Assembly: GCA_002842465.1 (NCBI GenBank)
Contig: PHDA01000004.1
Coordinates: 47,171-111,170, forward strand
DNA: 64,000 nt
DNA from: Bacteroidetes bacterium HGW-Bacteroidetes-7
Lineage (GTDB): Bacteria; Bacteroidota; Bacteroidia; Bacteroidales; UBA932
Direction: 5' to 3'
The notes beneath the pieces are model-generated. The model was given only the letters and a program-made list of their open reading frames with translations. It was not told the DNA's origin and made no database searches. Made by a program: the position numbers and the translations under genes. Positions 1 to 5,971 of this stretch are shown piece by piece. Positions within the stretch are counted from its first letter, which is position 1; the number at the start of each line of letters is the position of its first letter.

Positions 1-1392
1 GTTACCAGAGTAGGTAACTATTCCAGGTATTACGGTAGTGCCCTGCTTAATTGTGAAAGTTGTAGCGTTTAGCGATAATGGATCCATTGCCTTACTAAAG
101 GTTGCAGTAATCTTTTTATCAAGATCTACGTTAACGTCATTATTAAGAGGATCTGTTGATATCACAAATGGTAATGCGCTTGTTGTAAAGCTCCAGTTGT
201 AATTGGCTGCTAAATGATTGCCGGATGCATCTGTAGCTCCTGTTGTAATGGTCGCATTATAAAGAGTACCTGGAGAGAGTGCTACATTTGGTGTAAATGT
301 TACAATATTACCAAAATAGGTGACTGCTCCCGGTATTGTAGTGGTTCCCTGCTTAACAGTAACAGTTGTTGTGTTTAGTGATGCTGGGTCCATTGCCATA
401 CTAAAGACAGCAGTAATCTTCTTATCAAGGTCTACATTAACTGCATTATTAAATGGATCTGTCGATATTACAAACGGTAGTACACCGGTTGTAAAGCTCC
501 AGATATAATTTGAAAGCATTGGATTGCCTAATGCATCTTTGGCTCCTGTTGTAATTGTACCTGTATATACACTGTTGGCTGTAAATGGTGAATTAGGAGT
601 AAAGGTTGCAACATTACCTGTATAAGTAACCTGGCCTGCAATTGTATTTATACCTTGTTTAATAAGGATTGTTGATGCATTAACAGTTGCGGGATCCATC
701 GGTTTATTGAATGTTATTGTAACAATTTTTGTAAGCGGAACATTTGTTGCTCCGTTTGCAGGGTCTGTCTGAATAACAGAAGGTGTATTTCCAGTATTAA
801 AGCTCCAAACATAATTACTTAACAGACTATTACCCAAAACATCTTTAGCTCCGGTAGTAATTGTCCCGGTGTAAACTGTATTTGGAGTAAGATTTGAAGA
901 AGGTGTAAACAGAGCAGTATTTCCGGAGTAGGTAACCACTCCCGGTATTGTTGTTAAACCTTGTTTCAAGGTAAAGGTTTGGGCGTTAATTGTAGCAAGA
1001 TTCATAGGCTTGCTGAACAACGCTGAAATCACCTTTCCTAAAGGAACGCCTGAAGCGCCGTTAGCAGGATCGGTTGAAACAACCAATGGTGCACTACCGG
1101 TCGTAAAGGTCCAGACATAGTCCTCCAGAAGAGAATACTTGGCGAAATCTTTAACCCCCGTTGTAATAATTGCTGTGTAAGTTGTGTTTGATAATAAAAT
1201 AACGGCAGGAATAAAAGTCGCAGTTACGCCTGAATAAATGACTGTTCCAGGTATTACTGTGCTTCCTTGCTTGAGAATGAATGTGTTAGTATTTATTGTA
1301 GAACCATCCATTGCCTTATTGAAAGTAGCCGATATCTGCTTGTCTAATAAAACATTAGACGCTCCGCCGGCCGGATCTGTAGAAACGACTTC
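1..1392 (-). repeat. Five in-frame 306-bp coding repeats
   Basis: The Asp codon of the STDP motif recurs at 1375, 1069, 763, 457 and 151, an exact 306-bp (102-codon) period with no length drift. The fifth unit runs off the window. The units are diverged in sequence, so they are old duplications of one Ig-like domain rather than a fresh expansion. Confidence 0.85.
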
Positions 1393-1575
1393 CGGACAAA
1401 TAGGTTGTGTCTCTCCGGTGAAATCGTCCTTGGTACATTGCCACATGAAAACACTTAGTAGGAGTGTGACGATCCAGATTCTGGTGTGAATTGTCCCTTT
1501 AAGCCTTTTAATCTGGTTTCCCCAGTTCTCGTTAAACTTAAAGTTCTCATCTTTTAAATTTTGCTTTGTAATCAT
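1..1575 (-). CDS. Ig-like repeat lipoprotein, C-terminally cut by window edge
   Basis: The frame is open from an ATG at 1573-1575 to the left edge; 525 codons are visible and the C terminus is missing. Residues 31-47 form a hydrophobic stretch ending in a lipobox-like FMWQC (Cys47), after an unusually long 30-residue N-terminal tail, so a surface or periplasmic lipoprotein is likely. From about residue 64 the protein is a tandem array of 102-residue Ig-like units, each opening with VxSTDPxNxAxxV and containing a (S/N)K(A/P)MD turn and a final WSFTTG. This matches bacterial Ig-like domains of the Big_5/SbsA type, which are structural or adhesive. What lies at the C terminus, and so the real job, is unknown. 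It follows the AI-2E gene on the same strand with an 83-bp gap. Confidence 0.85.
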   Translation of the reverse strand, partial: MITKQNLKDENFKFNENWGNQIKRLKGTIHTRIWIVTLLLSVFMWQCTKDDFTGETQPICPEVVSTDPAGGASNVLLDKQISATFNKAMDGSTINTNTFILKQGSTVIPGTVIYSGVTATFIPAVILLSNTTYTAIITTGVKDFAKYSLLEDYVWTFTTGSAPLVVSTDPANGASGVPLGKVISALFSKPMNLATINAQTFTLKQGLTTIPGVVTYSGNTALFTPSSNLTPNTVYTGTITTGAKDVLGNSLLSNYVWSFNTGNTPSVIQTDPANGATNVPLTKIVTITFNKPMDPATVNASTILIKQGINTIAGQVTYTGNVATFTPNSPFTANSVYTGTITTGAKDALGNPMLSNYIWSFTTGVLPFVISTDPFNNAVNVDLDKKITAVFSMAMDPASLNTTTVTVKQGTTTIPGAVTYFGNIVTFTPNVALSPGTLYNATITTGATDASGNHLAANYNWSFTTSALPFVISTDPLNNDVNVDLDKKITATFSKAMDPLSLNATTFTIKQGTTVIPGIVTYSGN

Positions 1576-1658
1576 TTTAAAAATAGTTTTAGTAATATAT
1601 GTGTAAGGTGGCAAGAATCAGATATAAAACCATTACAAGAAACCGTCAGGATGTTACA

Positions 1659-2747
1659 TCATTCATACCTTTTAAAAATGAGCCTTTTTTTCCTGGGCAT
1701 TGTATCACCCAATAGAAATCCCCATGGCTTAAGAGAATCAACACGATCGAATATCAATTTTGCAACAGCAGTCAGCGGTATTGAGACAAACATGCCTGGT
1801 ACCCCCCACAATACACCAAATGCAATTACTGCAACTATTGAAACTAAGGCATTAATTTTTACTTTTGAAGCTACAATCTTTGGAACTATATAATTATTGT
1901 CAATGAGTTGGATAATATAGTAACATATAAGTACATAAAAAGCATACCATGCTGTTGATTTTGTGGCTAATGCTATCATCATTGGCAAAGCAACTGCTAC
2001 CAACCCTCCTATATATGGTATAAGATTAAGCAACGCGCCAATTATTCCTAAAAGAATTGCGTATTCAATCCCCAGAATAAGTAATACTGACGAATTGAGT
2101 ACGGCCATTATAGCGGTTTCGATAATTAGACCTGTCAAATAGCGCTGCACCACAACTTTGGTCTCACCAATAAATTCATTAACGCTTATTCGATTATTAT
2201 CACCTAACAATCTATGAAAAAAATCAAGTATCAATGGCTTATAGTATAAGATCATAAAAACATAAACAGGAACAAGCAGCAGGGCAACTATTCCACTGCC
2301 CAGGTACATAAGTGTCTGGCCAACAGAAGAGCTGTTTAGTTGAATGAATTCGGCTTTTGTTTTTGCTATCCAATCTATTATTTTTTGAGGGCTTAAATCA
2401 AAATAGTCAGATGCCCATGTGATAGAGAGGTTAAGATACTCGGTGAATTTTTTTACAAGCATAGGCCATGATTCACTGAACATGCTTGCCTGGGAAACAA
2501 GAAAAATCCCAAGAGCAGTTATAAGAATGAGTGCAATAATTACACTAAATGCAATTGCGACTATCCTGTTTACCTTGTATCGTACAAAAAAATTGACTGC
2601 CGGGTTGAGAACAATTGCTATAAAGATTGAAAAAAGCAATGGGACAATAACACCCTGTGCTAGATAAAGCATATAAACCAAAAAATAGACCCCGGTTATA
2701 AAAATTGAGATCTTCACATAAAATGGCATTTCAGACTTCTGGTTCAC
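1659..2747 (-). CDS. AI-2E family transporter (permease)
   Basis: This 362-residue protein is a polytopic inner-membrane permease of the AI-2E/PerM/TqsA family. It shows the family's pattern: an N-terminal pair of helices with a GVIVPLLFSIFIA stretch, a soluble-looking central segment, and a C-terminal helix block with LLNLIPYIGG followed by more helices. Length is normal for the family. Members export small molecules or act as ion antiporters; the substrate here cannot be told, and a role in AI-2 signalling should not be assumed. The 5' codon at 2745-2747 is GTG; an ATG at 2727-2729 is an alternative start. It sits 5 bp after the preceding small gene and is probably co-transcribed with the holin-like and YtxH genes. 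Confidence 0.9.
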   Translation of the reverse strand: MNQKSEMPFYVKISIFITGVYFLVYMLYLAQGVIVPLLFSIFIAIVLNPAVNFFVRYKVNRIVAIAFSVIIALILITALGIFLVSQASMFSESWPMLVKKFTEYLNLSITWASDYFDLSPQKIIDWIAKTKAEFIQLNSSSVGQTLMYLGSGIVALLLVPVYVFMILYYKPLILDFFHRLLGDNNRISVNEFIGETKVVVQRYLTGLIIETAIMAVLNSSVLLILGIEYAILLGIIGALLNLIPYIGGLVAVALPMMIALATKSTAWYAFYVLICYYIIQLIDNNYIVPKIVASKVKINALVSIVAVIAFGVLWGVPGMFVSIPLTAVAKLIFDRVDSLKPWGFLLGDTMPRKKRLIFKRYE

Positions 2748-2752
2748 AGCCT

Positions 2753-3142
2753 TTATTGGTTTTTTTGACTCCGTTTAAAAATCAGCTTAATAATTTTACC
2801 TCCTGCTGCTTTTACTTCATCAGGATGTGTTGCAATGGTTGTTGTAACGCCAATCTGGATAATATTTGCAATAAGTTTTCGCAATAGATTTCCTGAGGTG
2901 CCAATAATCACTTTTTTGGTGATAAATCCGGTAGTGATACCCAGTGAGGTACTAATAATGTTTTTTATTAGTTCGGGCGAATTAACCACTCCATCAAATG
3001 TTTCTTTTATAAGGTTTTCTGGTTTAAAATACCTGACAGTAGTCAAAAATTGATCTTTAAGTAATAGACCCTTTGTGCTTTGTTGCTGAGAAAGTGAATT
3101 AATGGCCTCGCTTAATTCATCTGTCGAATTAAAATTTTTCAT
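2753..3142 (-). CDS. Small protein of unknown function, envelope cluster
   Basis: I do not recognise a family. The ATG at 3140-3142 (MKNFNSTDEL) gives 129 residues and overlaps the holin-like gene by 14 bp, which suggests translational coupling; a TTG nine bases upstream is less likely. The N-terminal half is polar and helical. The C-terminal half has two weakly hydrophobic glycine-containing stretches (GITTGFITKKVIIGTSG and IANIIQIGVTTTIA), then a basic tail. This could be a membrane-associated protein with re-entrant or amphipathic helices. Its place between a holin-like protein and a permease suggests a joint role in the envelope. Confidence 0.7.
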   Translation of the reverse strand: MKNFNSTDELSEAINSLSQQQSTKGLLLKDQFLTTVRYFKPENLIKETFDGVVNSPELIKNIISTSLGITTGFITKKVIIGTSGNLLRKLIANIIQIGVTTTIATHPDEVKAAGGKIIKLIFKRSQKNQ

Positions 3143-3494
3143 CAGGCCCAATTTTTATGATCTGTTTTAGAATAAAATTACTCACCCTTTGTTTAAACCA
3201 ATTGTTCAGAAAGAGCGCAATTACAAGAGCAATAATGCCGTAAAAAGCGGCTACAATTGCAAATCCATACCATAGCTCTCCTAAAATGTCACCGAGTAGT
3301 ATCGATCCACCAATGGAGGCGATGAATAAAAACATAAATAAAAATAGAGTTACAAAGGCTTTCGAAATTATAGCAGAAGCAACTTTTAAAATCTTGTTAA
3401 TGGTATTTAACTTAAAAAGTTGAATGCTTGTTTTGATATAATCCTCAGCCCTTTCTAGCAGGATTTCAAAGTTGCTTCCTTTATAATCTTCCAT
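3129..3494 (-). CDS. Phage holin-like (Phage_holin_3_6) small membrane protein
   Basis: A 121-residue protein with a polar N-terminal helix of about 37 residues, two hydrophobic segments (about 38-66 and 75-98) and a basic C-terminal tail. This is the layout of the Phage_holin_3_6 family, which is common on chromosomes without any phage context and is usually found next to YtxH proteins. No endolysin or other phage gene is nearby, so a lysis role is not supported; an envelope or stress-related membrane role is more likely. Start is an ATG at 3492-3494, 12 bp after the YtxH stop. Confidence 0.8.
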   Translation of the reverse strand: MEDYKGSNFEILLERAEDYIKTSIQLFKLNTINKILKVASAIISKAFVTLFLFMFLFIASIGGSILLGDILGELWYGFAIVAAFYGIIALVIALFLNNWFKQRVSNFILKQIIKIGPDEKF

Positions 3495-3506
3495 GACCTA
3501 GGTTTG

Positions 3507-3737
3507 CTATGCTTTAGCTTTTTCTTCTGAAACTACATCACTCATATCCTGTACCTTTTCGGTAACACTGTCAACAAATTCATCAAATTTGCTTTTTAAT
3601 ATATCCGCGTAATCTTCACTTTTTTGTGTGATTTTTTTGCGTGTAACAGATCCCTTTTCGGGTGCAAACAAGACCCCGATAACTACTCCGACAGCTACTC
3701 CCGCCAATGCTCCAAGTAAAACTTTTTCTAAACCCAT
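3507..3737 (-). CDS. YtxH domain-containing protein
   Basis: A 76-residue protein with one N-terminal hydrophobic helix rich in glycine and alanine (GALAGVAVGVVIGVLFAPEKG, split here as GALAGVAVGVVIG then VLFAPEKG), directly followed by TRKKI and an amphipathic charged helix to the end. The LFAPEKGxxTRKK junction is the hallmark of the YtxH family, which is linked to general stress responses in Firmicutes and Bacteroidota. It is the first of four closely packed genes (YtxH, holin-like, unknown, AI-2E) on the minus strand. No TAnnTTTG promoter is visible in the 64 bp upstream, so it may be read through from the AraC gene or use another sigma factor. Confidence 0.9.
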   Translation of the reverse strand: MGLEKVLLGALAGVAVGVVIGVLFAPEKGSVTRKKITQKSEDYADILKSKFDEFVDSVTEKVQDMSDVVSEEKAKA

Positions 3738-3801
3738 TTTAGTTGTTTTTAAAATTGTAAATAAATTCTTTTATGATTCATACCCTACTGTTAGACGCTA
3801 G

Positions 3802-4350
3802 CTAAACAGAATCTCGTTTTTTTCTAATGTCTTTAAAATGAGAGGCATTTAGCCCTGTCGTATTTTTAAATTGACTTGAAAGATGAGATAAGCTACTGTA
3901 ATTCAGCCTAAATGATATTTCAGTCAGAGAGAGTTTTTTATAAACAAGCAATTCTTTGACCTGTTCTATCCTTTGTTGCAGGTAATATTTTTCAATTGTA
4001 GTCCCTTCCATTTCAGAAAACAATTTTGATACAGTCGGGTAGCTGCATTTTAGTTTTTCACTTATGTAAGCTGATAGCTTTACATTAAGGTTTTCATTGG
4101 AGAAATGAACAAGTTCGGTAATGACAGCTTTGATGTCTTTTATGATCTTGTAATTCTTATCTTCAATTATTTCGAGACCCCATTTAATTAAATTTGAATT
4201 AATTAATGATAATTCCGACGAAGAAAGATCCTCCATGAACTCTGCTTTTCCCATACTAACGGTTATGTTAGTCAGGTTAAATTTTTCCAGTTCGTCCCTG
4301 ACAATCATTTTGCAACGGATACAAACCATATTTCGGATATATAAGATCAT
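3802..4350 (-). CDS. AraC-family regulator with N-terminal CxxC domain (paralogue 1)
   Basis: A 182-residue protein. Residues 1-75 look like a ferredoxin-like, heavy-metal-associated fold: strand, then MVCIRCKMIV with Cys10 and Cys13, then a helix and strands. Residues about 90-178 are an AraC HTH_18 domain (YPTVSKLFSEMEGTTIEKYY, then LSLTEISFRLNYSSLSHLSSQF). No sugar-binding cupin is present. This compact design is frequent in Bacteroidota; metal or thiol/redox sensing through the CxxC pair is inferred, not shown. It begins 15 bp after the stop of the small DUF5670-like gene and so is probably in the same transcript. It is a clear paralogue of the gene at 4624-5184. Confidence 0.88.
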   Translation of the reverse strand: MILYIRNMVCIRCKMIVRDELEKFNLTNITVSMGKAEFMEDLSSSELSLINSNLIKWGLEIIEDKNYKIIKDIKAVITELVHFSNENLNVKLSAYISEKLKCSYPTVSKLFSEMEGTTIEKYYLQQRIEQVKELLVYKKLSLTEISFRLNYSSLSHLSSQFKNTTGLNASHFKDIRKKRDSV

Positions 4351-4365
4351 TAGTACTATACGTGT

Positions 4366-4524
4366 TTAATGCCTATAAGATCTACCTTGAATTATTCTTA
4401 GAAGTATTGCTATGATTGCCAACACTAAAAGAATGTGTATAATGCCTCCTAGATTGAAGCCTACCAAACCGACCAGCCACGCAACTACCAGTATAACAGC
4501 TAGAATATAAAGAAAATTTCCCAT
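4366..4524 (-). CDS. lmo0937-family (DUF5670-like) 52-residue membrane protein
   Basis: ATG at 4522-4524, stop at 4366-4368, 52 residues. It starts MGNFLYILAVILVVAWLVG, continues with GFNLGGIIH and a second hydrophobic helix ILLVLAIIAILLRIIQG, and ends in a short basic tail. This matches the lmo0937/DUF5670 family of two-helix membrane proteins, whose function is unknown but which often sit next to stress genes such as ytxH. It lies between the two CxxC-AraC regulators. A TAnnTTTG promoter element at 4564-4571, within a palindrome, is placed correctly to drive it. Confidence 0.85.
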   Translation of the reverse strand: MGNFLYILAVILVVAWLVGLVGFNLGGIIHILLVLAIIAILLRIIQGRSYRH

Positions 4525-4541
4525 ACGAGTTATGTGTATAT

Positions 4542-4574
4542 AAAAAAGTTAACTACTCTTGTACAAAAGTAGTT
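4542..4574 (-). promoter_or_regulatory. Palindrome overlapping promoter -7 box; operator and/or terminator
   Basis: 4551-4574 is a 24-bp palindrome with a single mismatched pair (arms AACTACT and AGTAGTT around a TTGTACAA core). On the minus strand it contains TACTTTTG (4564-4571), an exact match to the Bacteroidota -7 box, about 40 bp before the DUF5670-like start. A regulator bound here would cover the promoter. Read as RNA on the same strand it also forms a hairpin of about 10 pairs followed by a run of six U (4542-4547), so it could instead terminate the upstream AraC gene. The sequence does not settle which; both may hold. Confidence 0.6.
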
Positions 4575-4623
4575 ATGGGCGATTTTTATTACGTTACACT
4601 ATTCTTGGGAAAAGTTACATCAT

Positions 4624-5184
4624 TCACATCATATCAAGTAATCTTCGACGTTTAAGCCGAAGTTTCTTGAAATAGGAGGGTGAAAGCCCGGTGATTTTTT
4701 TGAATTGATTTGAAAGGTGAGCAACACTGCTGTAGTCCATTAAAAAGGCGATCTCTGTAATAGTAAGTTCATTATAGACGAGGAGCTCTTTTACCCTTTC
4801 AATCTTATGATTCAGATAGAATTTTTCAATAGTTGTTCCGGTTACTTCAGAGAAAAGATTTGCCAGATATGTATAGTCATAATCAAGCGAGTCGCTGATG
4901 TGGTCAGAGAGGTTAGTTTTGAGTTTAGATTCAGAATAGTGGACTGTCTCTATGACTATGTGTCTGATCTTCTCTATTAAAATGCTCTTTTTGTCGTCCA
5001 TCAACTCCAAACCCGAGCGGTTTAATGCTTTTACAAGAAGCGATATTTGGTCACTGTCTAATGGTTTTATTGTTTCAGCTTGTCCAAGTTCTACAGACAG
5101 AAACTCAATTCCAAGCTTAGTCAGCTCTTCTTCGACGATCATTTTGCAGCGAATGCAAACCATGTTTTTTATATAGAGCTTCAT
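4624..5184 (-). CDS. AraC-family regulator with N-terminal CxxC domain (paralogue 2)
   Basis: A 186-residue paralogue of the gene at 3802-4350, with the same start MKLYIKNMVCIRCKMIV (Cys10, Cys13), a heavy-metal-associated-like N-terminal domain and a C-terminal AraC HTH (LANLFSEVTGTTIEKFY, LTITEIAFLMDYSSVAHLSNQF). The frame is open to an upstream ATG at 5286, but a full promoter at 5203-5233 lies inside that extension and puts transcription start near 5196, so the ATG at 5182-5184 is the real start, leaving a leader of about 12 nt. It is likely a dedicated transcription factor for neighbouring genes; autoregulation is possible. Confidence 0.88.
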   Translation of the reverse strand: MKLYIKNMVCIRCKMIVEEELTKLGIEFLSVELGQAETIKPLDSDQISLLVKALNRSGLELMDDKKSILIEKIRHIVIETVHYSESKLKTNLSDHISDSLDYDYTYLANLFSEVTGTTIEKFYLNHKIERVKELLVYNELTITEIAFLMDYSSVAHLSNQFKKITGLSPSYFKKLRLKRRRLLDMM

Positions 5185-5202
5185 TTTTTTACAATAATGC
5201 AG

Positions 5203-5233
5203 CAAATGTAAGAATATTTTAGGTGATTGCAAA
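5203..5233 (-). promoter_or_regulatory. Promoter of AraC paralogue 2
   Basis: On the minus strand TTTG (5230-5233), 19 bp, TACATTTG (5203-5210). Both boxes and the spacing match the Bacteroidota primary sigma consensus. It sets the start codon at 5182-5184. Confidence 0.7.
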
Positions 5234-5398
5234 CGGCTGTAAAATATTTTTATGTGTTTGTAAAAGAACAAGTTAATTATATACATTTAATCAACAACCA
5301 AAAACCAATAACTAATTATAAAAAGGTTTTTATTACTACATATTGTGCTGCATTTTTAATTTTTCCTATGCTTTATTTATTTTTTTGGCATTTTGAAG

Positions 5399-5480
5399 GC
5401 GCAACGTTGCGTACCTGACCTCTTGATAAAAATCATTAAATTAATAGATTGTGCGATAAATAAGCGCAACGTTTCGTACC
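5399..5480. repeat. Direct repeat GCGCAACGTTkCGTACC, two copies 65 bp apart
   Basis: Copies at 5399-5415 and 5464-5480 agree at 16 of 17 bases. The first copy contains the 12-bp perfect palindrome CGCAACGTTGCG (5400-5411). The second forms the left arm of the hairpin at 5462-5502. They stand out as GC-rich islands in AT-rich DNA. The origin is unknown; a dispersed repeat family is a possibility. Confidence 0.6.
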
Positions 5481-5502
5481 AGGGAGCGTTGCGCTTTTTT
5501 TT
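5462..5502 (+). terminator. Terminator-like hairpin with no upstream gene
   Basis: AAGCGCAACG (5462-5471) pairs perfectly with CGTTGCGCTT (5487-5496) over a 15-nt loop and runs into eight T (5495-5502). It has the form of an intrinsic terminator on the plus strand, yet no plus-strand gene lies upstream within the window's left 5.4 kb. It may end an unrecognised small RNA, or be the end of a repeat element. Confidence 0.55.
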
Positions 5503-5549
5503 AAGCATTGTGCGTAGTAATTTAGCTACCCGAAACCAATAGTTCATAA

Positions 5550-5641
5550 AAATCACCGGTACTTTCTGTTCGATATCAGATTTGGCATTTCAGTCAGCGG
5601 TTAGTCTTAAATGTTAAAAGTGCCGGTGGTTTTATTTTTTT
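5550..5641 (+). ncRNA. Candidate structured RNA or long-loop terminator
   Basis: 5550-5565 and 5617-5632 form a continuous 16-pair helix (two G-U pairs) enclosing a 51-nt loop, followed by ATTTTTTT at 5633-5640. It ends about 50 bp before the ferredoxin start. It could be a leader structure for that gene, the 3' part of a small RNA, or a terminator. No known RNA family is recognised. Confidence 0.4.
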
Positions 5642-5693
5642 ACCGCTAATTTGGACTACACACTGGAACTACTTTAAACTATATACTGAAACT

Positions 5694-5927
5694 ATGAAAG
5701 CTGCTTACATTGTCCTTACTGATTGTATTAAATGCGAACGATGTTCTGAAATCGCACACAATATTATCGGTATTGACAGCAATAATGAACCCTATTGGCT
5801 GCAAAGCTTATCAATGGATCCGGTTCAAAGAGTATGGTGCGATCCCAGCACAATCCACCTGGATGCCATAAATGACGCAATAAACGAGTGTGCAACCGGT
5901 TGCATCTCTCTGGAGGATTACGAATAA
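5694..5927 (+). CDS. Small 4Fe-4S ferredoxin-like protein
   Basis: A 77-residue protein with Cys11-x2-Cys14-x2-Cys17 near the N terminus and Cys66-x3-Cys70 (ECATGCISL) near the C terminus; Cys49 is extra. Cys11, 14, 17 and 66 are placed to ligate one [4Fe-4S] cluster as in monocluster ferredoxins, with ECATGC standing where these usually have ECPTGA. It would be a cytoplasmic electron carrier; the partner is not identifiable, as no oxidoreductase is adjacent. The start is an ATG with no competing upstream codon. It is monocistronic in appearance, with a 44-bp gap to the next gene. Confidence 0.75.
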   Translation: MKAAYIVLTDCIKCERCSEIAHNIIGIDSNNEPYWLQSLSMDPVQRVWCDPSTIHLDAINDAINECATGCISLEDYE

Positions 5928-5971
5928 ATTATGTGTTATTTTCATATGCGGAATATTAACTATATTCGCGT

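Larger units (their letters stand above)
5234..5693. other. Gene-free stretch with two hairpin structures
   Basis: About 460 bp without a convincing coding region on either strand. The left part to 5398 is very AT-rich. The rest holds a duplicated GCGCAACG motif and two terminator-like hairpins, listed separately. One short plus-strand reading frame (5227-5418) has no family features and ends inside the first repeat, so it is not called. Confidence 0.7.

Noticed and set aside
1..1392. CRISPR-like regular spacing of repeats
   Set aside because: The 306-bp period is a coding array of Ig-like domains; no short conserved repeats with unique spacers. The same holds for the 36-bp coding repeats at 48015-48173.
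1659..2747. AI-2E permease as evidence for quorum sensing
   Set aside because: The name is historical; no luxS or AI-2 receptor is in the window and family members carry various substrates.
3129..3494. Holin-like gene as a sign of a prophage
   Set aside because: No lysin, capsid, integrase or other phage gene nearby; the family is common next to YtxH on chromosomes.
1653..4626. Shared 13-mer GTTACATCATTCA at two gene ends (1653-1665, 4614-4626)
   Set aside because: The two stop codons fall in different frames and matches of this length are expected by chance in 64 kb.
5185..5286. Upstream extension of AraC paralogue 2 to an ATG at 5286
   Set aside because: A full TTTG-N19-TACATTTG promoter lies inside it and the paralogue at 3802 starts at the equivalent residue.
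5227..5418. 62-residue plus-strand frame in the gene-free region
   Set aside because: Low-complexity, no family features, ends inside the GCGCAACG repeat.
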